Source: Firmicutes bacterium AM55-24TS (GTDB lineage: Bacteria > Bacillota > Clostridia > UBA1381). From it: DNA of 64,000 nucleotides. Where the stretch lies: the NCBI GenBank assembly GCA_003460745.1, contig QTVU01000005.1:56742-120741 (forward strand), given 5' to 3'. The notes under the pieces are model-generated. The model was not told the origin of the DNA and made no database searches. It saw nothing but the letters and a program-made list of their open reading frames with translations. Below, in pieces: positions 60,943 to 64,000 of the stretch. The translations under genes were made by a program, and so were the position numbers. Positions within the stretch are counted from its first letter, which is position 1. The number at the start of each line of letters is the position of its first letter.

Positions 60943-61863
60943 TTACGGTGTATATATCGCCTTTCCGGACTCGCTTAAATCCATTGTTCCGCGAGCATTT
61001 TCAGTCAAACTGTTACTCATAACGGTTTCTCTGAACAGTCTTATTTTACGTTCAAGATCCAACTGCGTACCGCATTGTACGGTTATTCGGTTATCGTAGT
61101 TCATTGTTATGTCAGTCACATCGGTAACATTTATTTCGATAACCTTATCAAGAATACCCGTTGCCTCAAGCGTTGACAGCGAAATTTTTGTAATATCGAA
61201 TTTTTCGTTTTCGTCGGTTTTTAAAATTTCACCCAATTTATAGTCCGTAACCGTCAATCCAGTGACTGTCGGTAATGTTTCACCGTTGTTGCCGGTATCG
61301 GTTAAAACTCTCAATTCAGAATTTACAAGCAATGTCTTACCGTCAATTTTTATATACGCAGACGGTGTATATTCCGTCACCGTAACTTTTACTGACGGCG
61401 GGAATAACCTTTTCTGCACATCAACGGTATCTATATATGGTATTGTTTTTAACGTATTTCTTATTTTTCGTCTGCCGCTGCGGAAAAGATTTTGACCGAC
61501 AAGCGGTTTTAGCTTTTCTTGGAACTGTTCGGCTGTTACGAGAACATTTCCCTCAACCGATACGGAACGAATGTTAAATATCGGTGTCATAAATAAGAGC
61601 ACGCTTACAAGAACCACCGCCAAAACAAATCCCAACAATGCACGTCTACGCTGTATTTTAAGACGCTGTTGCTTTTGTTTTTTTTGGTAGCGAATTTTTC
61701 GTTCAAGCTGTGTAGGTTCACGCCGAACACTTCTTTCGGGAACATCTTTATGTTCTTTCAAGGTTCTTTTCTCTAACCTGCTCCAATCATATTCAGTTGT
61801 AGTTTTTGTAACCTTACGACCGCCTGTTTTGACGACTCGTATATTACGATTATTTTCATCCAT
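60943..61863 (-). CDS. ftsQ: Cell division protein FtsQ/DivIB
   Basis: A 306-residue bitopic protein: a basic cytoplasmic N-terminus of about 85 residues, one TM helix (about 88-108, ALLGFVLAVVLVSVLLFM), then the POTRA domain (IFNIRSVSVEGNVLVTAEQFQEKLKPLVGQNLF) and beta domain with RLFPPSVKVTVTEYTPSAYIKIDG. Part of the divisome with FtsL/DivIC and FtsW. ATG 61863 has AGGGTG 5 nt upstream; the longer frame overlaps murA. murA lies 14 bp upstream on the same strand. Confidence 0.88.
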   Translation of the reverse strand: MDENNRNIRVVKTGGRKVTKTTTEYDWSRLEKRTLKEHKDVPERSVRREPTQLERKIRYQKKQKQQRLKIQRRRALLGFVLAVVLVSVLLFMTPIFNIRSVSVEGNVLVTAEQFQEKLKPLVGQNLFRSGRRKIRNTLKTIPYIDTVDVQKRLFPPSVKVTVTEYTPSAYIKIDGKTLLVNSELRVLTDTGNNGETLPTVTGLTVTDYKLGEILKTDENEKFDITKISLSTLEATGILDKVIEINVTDVTDITMNYDNRITVQCGTQLDLERKIRLFRETVMSNSLTENARGTMDLSESGKAIYTP

Positions 61864-61877
61864 ACTATCACCCTGAA

Positions 61878-63128
61878 TTATTCTCGTCTGATTTTCGCTC
61901 CGCATTCAAGCAGATACTTTTCTATATTTTCATAACCTCTGTCTATAAATTCTGTGCCGCTAATCGTCGTTGTACCGTTTGCAACAAGCGCCGCAACAAC
62001 AAGTGCAGCACCTCCACGCAGTTCTCTTGCAACAACATTTGCGCCCTGCAAACCGTTTACCCCTCGTACAACGGCACTTCTGCCTTCTACTTTTATGTCA
62101 GCACCCATTCGTGTAAGTTCATCAACATGCTGAAATCTGTTTTCAAATATATTTTCTATAAATACACTTGTTCCTCTTGCAACAGTTGCAAGCGCCATAA
62201 ACGGCGATTGTATATCCGTCGGAAAACCCGGATACGGCATTGTTCTTACTATATGTATACTTTCAAGTTTCTTGGGAGCTTTCTGAATAATTTTATCTTT
62301 TTCTATTCTGAGCTGTACTCCCATATCCAAAAGCACATGGAGCATTGCTCCCATATCGCGTGGATTGACATTTTTAAGACATATCTCTCCGCCCGTAATC
62401 GCAGATGCGGCCAGATATGTTGCGGCAACAATACGGTCGGGCATTATCGTATACTCCGCACCGTGAAGCTTGCTCACTCCCTCTATTTTTATTACACTGC
62501 CGCCCATACCGCGGACTTTTGCACCCATACAATTCAGGAAGTTACCCAAATCAACAATCTCCGGTTCACGCGCCGCATTTGTAATAGTTGTAAAGCCATC
62601 CGCACAAACTGCGGCAAGCATAGCATTTTCGGTTGCTCCGACGCTTGGAAAATCAAGATGTATGTTTCCGCCGACAATCTTATCAGTACTGCATTTTATA
62701 TAGCCGTGTTCTTCCTGAATATCGACACCGAGTTCACGCAAAGCCTTTAAATGCAAATCAATCGGCCTTAAACCAATCGGGCAACCGCCGGGCATACTTA
62801 CAACCGCTTTTTTGCACCTTGAAATTATCGCTCCCAAAAATATGATTGAAGAACGCATCTCACGCATTAAATCTTCACATATTTTACAGTCACACATACC
62901 TCTTGTATCAACCGTTACGGTATTGCCTGCCCTATGTACTCTGCAGCCCAATCTTTCAAGCACCAAATCTGTTTTATCTACATCACGAAGATATGGACAG
63001 TTTTTCAAAGTACATACTCCGTCAGCCATAACCGTGGCTGCAAGTATCGGCAGTACGGCATTTTTCGCACCTTGTACACCGATTTCACCGCTTATCTTAT
63101 TTCCGCCGTCTATAACAAGTTTGCCCAC
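61878..63128 (-). CDS. murA: UDP-N-acetylglucosamine 1-carboxyvinyltransferase
   Basis: A 416-residue enolpyruvyl transferase, the first committed step of peptidoglycan synthesis; the target of fosfomycin. Motifs: GGNKISGEIGVQGAKNAVLPILAATV (Lys/Asn of the active site), the PEP loop GGCPIGLRPIDLH in which the fosfomycin-reactive Cys (MPGGCPIG) is present, and RGGAALVVAALVANG. The start is taken as GTG 63128, with GAGG 8 nt upstream; the frame's earlier GTG is right beside that RBS. Leads murA-ftsQ(-ftsZ). Confidence 0.94.
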   Translation of the reverse strand: MGKLVIDGGNKISGEIGVQGAKNAVLPILAATVMADGVCTLKNCPYLRDVDKTDLVLERLGCRVHRAGNTVTVDTRGMCDCKICEDLMREMRSSIIFLGAIISRCKKAVVSMPGGCPIGLRPIDLHLKALRELGVDIQEEHGYIKCSTDKIVGGNIHLDFPSVGATENAMLAAVCADGFTTITNAAREPEIVDLGNFLNCMGAKVRGMGGSVIKIEGVSKLHGAEYTIMPDRIVAATYLAASAITGGEICLKNVNPRDMGAMLHVLLDMGVQLRIEKDKIIQKAPKKLESIHIVRTMPYPGFPTDIQSPFMALATVARGTSVFIENIFENRFQHVDELTRMGADIKVEGRSAVVRGVNGLQGANVVARELRGGAALVVAALVANGTTTISGTEFIDRGYENIEKYLLECGAKIRRE

Positions 63129-63137
63129 TTTAAACAC

Positions 63138-63410
63138 CTCGCATTATAATATAATTCTCATATGATTATAATACGAAATATCTATAATTCTGTTACAGTC
63201 TTATTATTATAGCACATTTCAAAAAATTTTTAAAGGGTTAATTTATAAAAATAATATACCTTTAATATCAATGTAACAATGCAAAATTTGTCGGTTAAAA
63301 ATTTCATACTATATGATAGATAAATCAAATTTTTTTCTTTTTTTACAAAAAAGTTCTTGACAATACCCACACCTTTATGGTAATATATTATGCGTAGCTT
63401 AAACAGATAT
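63138..63410. other. Gap between murA and tRNA-Arg
   Basis: AT-rich, 273 bp. It holds the tRNA promoter at 63357-63386 and an undefined murA promoter region. No gene or clear hairpin seen. Confidence 0.6.
63357..63386 (+). promoter_or_regulatory. Promoter of tRNA-Arg
   Basis: TTGACA, 18 bp, TAATAT, 24 bp before the tRNA. Confidence 0.65.
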
Positions 63411-63487
63411 GCGTCCGTAGCTCAGTTGGATAGAGTGAACGGCTACGAACCGTTAGGTCGTGGGTTCGAATCCCTCCGGGCGTACCA
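63411..63487 (+). tRNA. tRNA-Arg (anticodon ACG)
   Basis: A 77-nt cloverleaf with encoded CCA. Acceptor GCGTCCG/CGGGCGT has G1-U72 and U4-G69 wobbles; D arm GCTC/GAGT; anticodon stem AACGG/CCGTT with loop CTACGAA; variable loop AGGTC; T arm GTGGG/CCCTC with TTCGAAT, in which pair 50-64 is a U-U mismatch. The ACG anticodon needs A34-to-inosine editing (TadA). Confidence 0.95.
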
Positions 63488-63495
63488 TAAGTTAC

Positions 63496-63526
63496 AATAT
63501 CCGAACCTCGGTTCGGATATTTTTTG
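63496..63526 (+). terminator. Terminator of tRNA-Arg
   Basis: 11-bp arms AATATCCGAAC/GTTCGGATATT, loop CTCG, T run. Confidence 0.93.
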
Positions 63527-63561
63527 TTTTTCTATAAAAAACAATATTTTGCAAAAAAGTA

Positions 63562-63590
63562 TTGACAAAACAATTTTAATGTGCTATCAT
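63562..63590 (+). promoter_or_regulatory. Promoter of tRNA-Lys
   Basis: TTGACA, 17 bp, TATCAT, 32 bp before the tRNA. Confidence 0.75.
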
Positions 63591-63622
63591 ATTATTTGTC
63601 GTCAGACATTAAAACTGAATAT

Positions 63623-63697
63623 GCGTGATTAGCTCAGTTGGTAGAGCACCTGACTCTTAATCAGGGTGTCCAGGGTTCGAACCCTGATCGCGTACCA
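63623..63697 (+). tRNA. tRNA-Lys (anticodon CTT)
   Basis: Cloverleaf with encoded CCA, anticodon stem CCTGA/TCAGG around CTCTTAA. It is one base short: the T stem CAGGG/CCCTG closes a loop of only six (TTCGAA) instead of seven. CCCC reduced to CCC would restore a normal T arm. Acceptor GCGTGAT/ATCGCGT also has G1-U72 and U4-G69 wobbles. Confidence 0.93.
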
Positions 63698-63699
63698 CG

Positions 63700-63726
63700 A
63701 GTATTCTTCAAGTTTTGTGTAAATAC
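63700..63726. mobile_element. Probable IS256-family terminal end next to tRNA-Lys
   Basis: GTTTTGTGTAAATAC at about 63713-63727 resembles the ATTTACACAAAAC ends common in IS256-family elements (read on the minus strand) and lies a few bases after the tRNA CCA end. The partner end is outside the window, so the exact border is not proved. Confidence 0.4.
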
Positions 63727-63750
63727 AAAATAGTGCAGAAAAATTTATTT

Positions 63751-63783
63751 AAGTGGACGGAATTAAATTCCGTCCGCTTTTAC
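63751..63783 (+). terminator. Hairpin with T run between tRNA-Lys and the transposase
   Basis: Arms AAGTGGACGGAATT/AATTCCGTCCGCTT (one T-G wobble) then TTT on the plus strand; it blocks read-through toward the IS. Confidence 0.7.
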
Positions 63784-63806
63784 GTTATCAGAAAAATAAG
63801 CACTTG

Positions 63807-64000
63807 TCAATAGCTGATTCTATCAGCGAAGAATATCTCCAACTGAGAATGAATCTCACCCCAATCACGACGGCGACCGGTCCATTTTTTTGTGATGTCC
63901 ATCATTGCAAGGTACAGCATCTTAAACAAGCTATCATCTGTAGGAAAAACCCCCTTGTTTTTAGTCACTTTTCGGAGCTGGCGATTGAATCCTTCTATCG
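63807..64000 (-). CDS. IS256-family transposase, C-terminal end (partial)
   Basis: The last 64 residues of a mutator-type transposase, reading IEGFNRQLRKVTKNKGVFPTD then FKMLYLAMMDITKKWTGRRRDWGEIHSQL, which is the highly conserved C-terminal block of IS256-family DDE transposases. Stop TGA at 63807-63809. The catalytic residues lie outside the window, so activity cannot be judged. Confidence 0.93.
   Translation of the reverse strand, partial: IEGFNRQLRKVTKNKGVFPTDDSLFKMLYLAMMDITKKWTGRRRDWGEIHSQLEIFFADRISY

Noticed and set aside
1..64000. Prophage, toxin-antitoxin or defence island
   Set aside because: No integrase, phage structural, restriction, toxin or known defence genes are visible; the only mobile gene is the transposase fragment at the right edge.

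Overview
The window looks like chromosome of a low-GC, spore-forming member of the Clostridia, probably a gut or plant-fibre-degrading anaerobe. The basis is AT-rich intergenic DNA with TTGACA/TATAAT-type promoters, strong GGAGG ribosome binding sites, sporulation genes (spoVT, gerW/ytfJ), ScpAB, the indirect Asn-tRNA route (gatCAB plus an archaeal-type AspRS), a ferredoxin-linked 2-oxoacid oxidoreductase, and large secreted pectin/plant-glycan enzymes. The species cannot be named from the sequence alone.

Layout. 1-8.6 kb: the tail of a DnaQ-like exonuclease, a palindromic repeat cluster, two metallophosphoesterases, and a giant secreted GH2 glycosidase broken by a one-base frameshift. 8.6-13 kb: an aromatic 2-oxoacid operon, iorA-iorB-(unannotated 40-aa membrane protein)-paaK-ACT. 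13-23 kb: a PIG-V-like membrane protein, a MarR-controlled heterodimeric ABC exporter with visible operator copies, a phosphate-type set (Na/Pi transporter, response regulator, histidine kinase) and a DNA glycosylase. 23-26.4 kb: a GH43-like hydrolase, a secreted MBL-fold protein, an AraC regulator and a DUF2798 membrane protein with a promoter-terminator leader. 26.5-35.4 kb: wecG-tmk-stalk/DUF5050, and topoisomerase IV-like parE-parC followed by citrate synthase. 35.4-43.6 kb: YkgJ-type and VanW proteins, then gatC-gatA-gatB-aspS and spoVT. 43.6-51.1 kb: a surface protein with squalene-cyclase-type repeats, a PL11 rhamnogalacturonan lyase, an ECF sigma/anti-sigma pair, and a KduD/gluconate-5-dehydrogenase-like SDR with a VOC protein. 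51.2-56.8 kb: a tight operon, site-2 protease-scpA-scpB-DUF2953-gerW-two radical-SAM-type genes. 56.9-63.1 kb: a GGDEF protein, rmuC, and murA-ftsQ-ftsZ, with a strongly structured non-coding segment downstream of ftsZ. 63.4-64 kb: tRNA-Arg, tRNA-Lys and the end of an IS256-type insertion sequence.

Functional themes. Secreted plant-polysaccharide breakdown is spread over several loci (GH2, GH43-like, PL11, KduD-like SDR) rather than gathered in one cluster. The gatCAB-aspS operon is a textbook set for making Asn-tRNA(Asn) by transamidation. The ABC/MarR and ECF modules are self-contained and self-regulated.

Caution on quality. The GH2 gene, gatB and tRNA-Lys each carry small apparent deletions, three of the four explicable as loss of one base from a short homopolymer. 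Uncorrected sequence error is therefore a serious alternative to real gene decay.

The most interesting unexplained item is the run of five hairpins at 59291-59569. Its stem mismatches become G-U wobbles only on the minus strand, and it ends in a minus-strand terminator, which fits a structured RNA made downstream of ftsZ.
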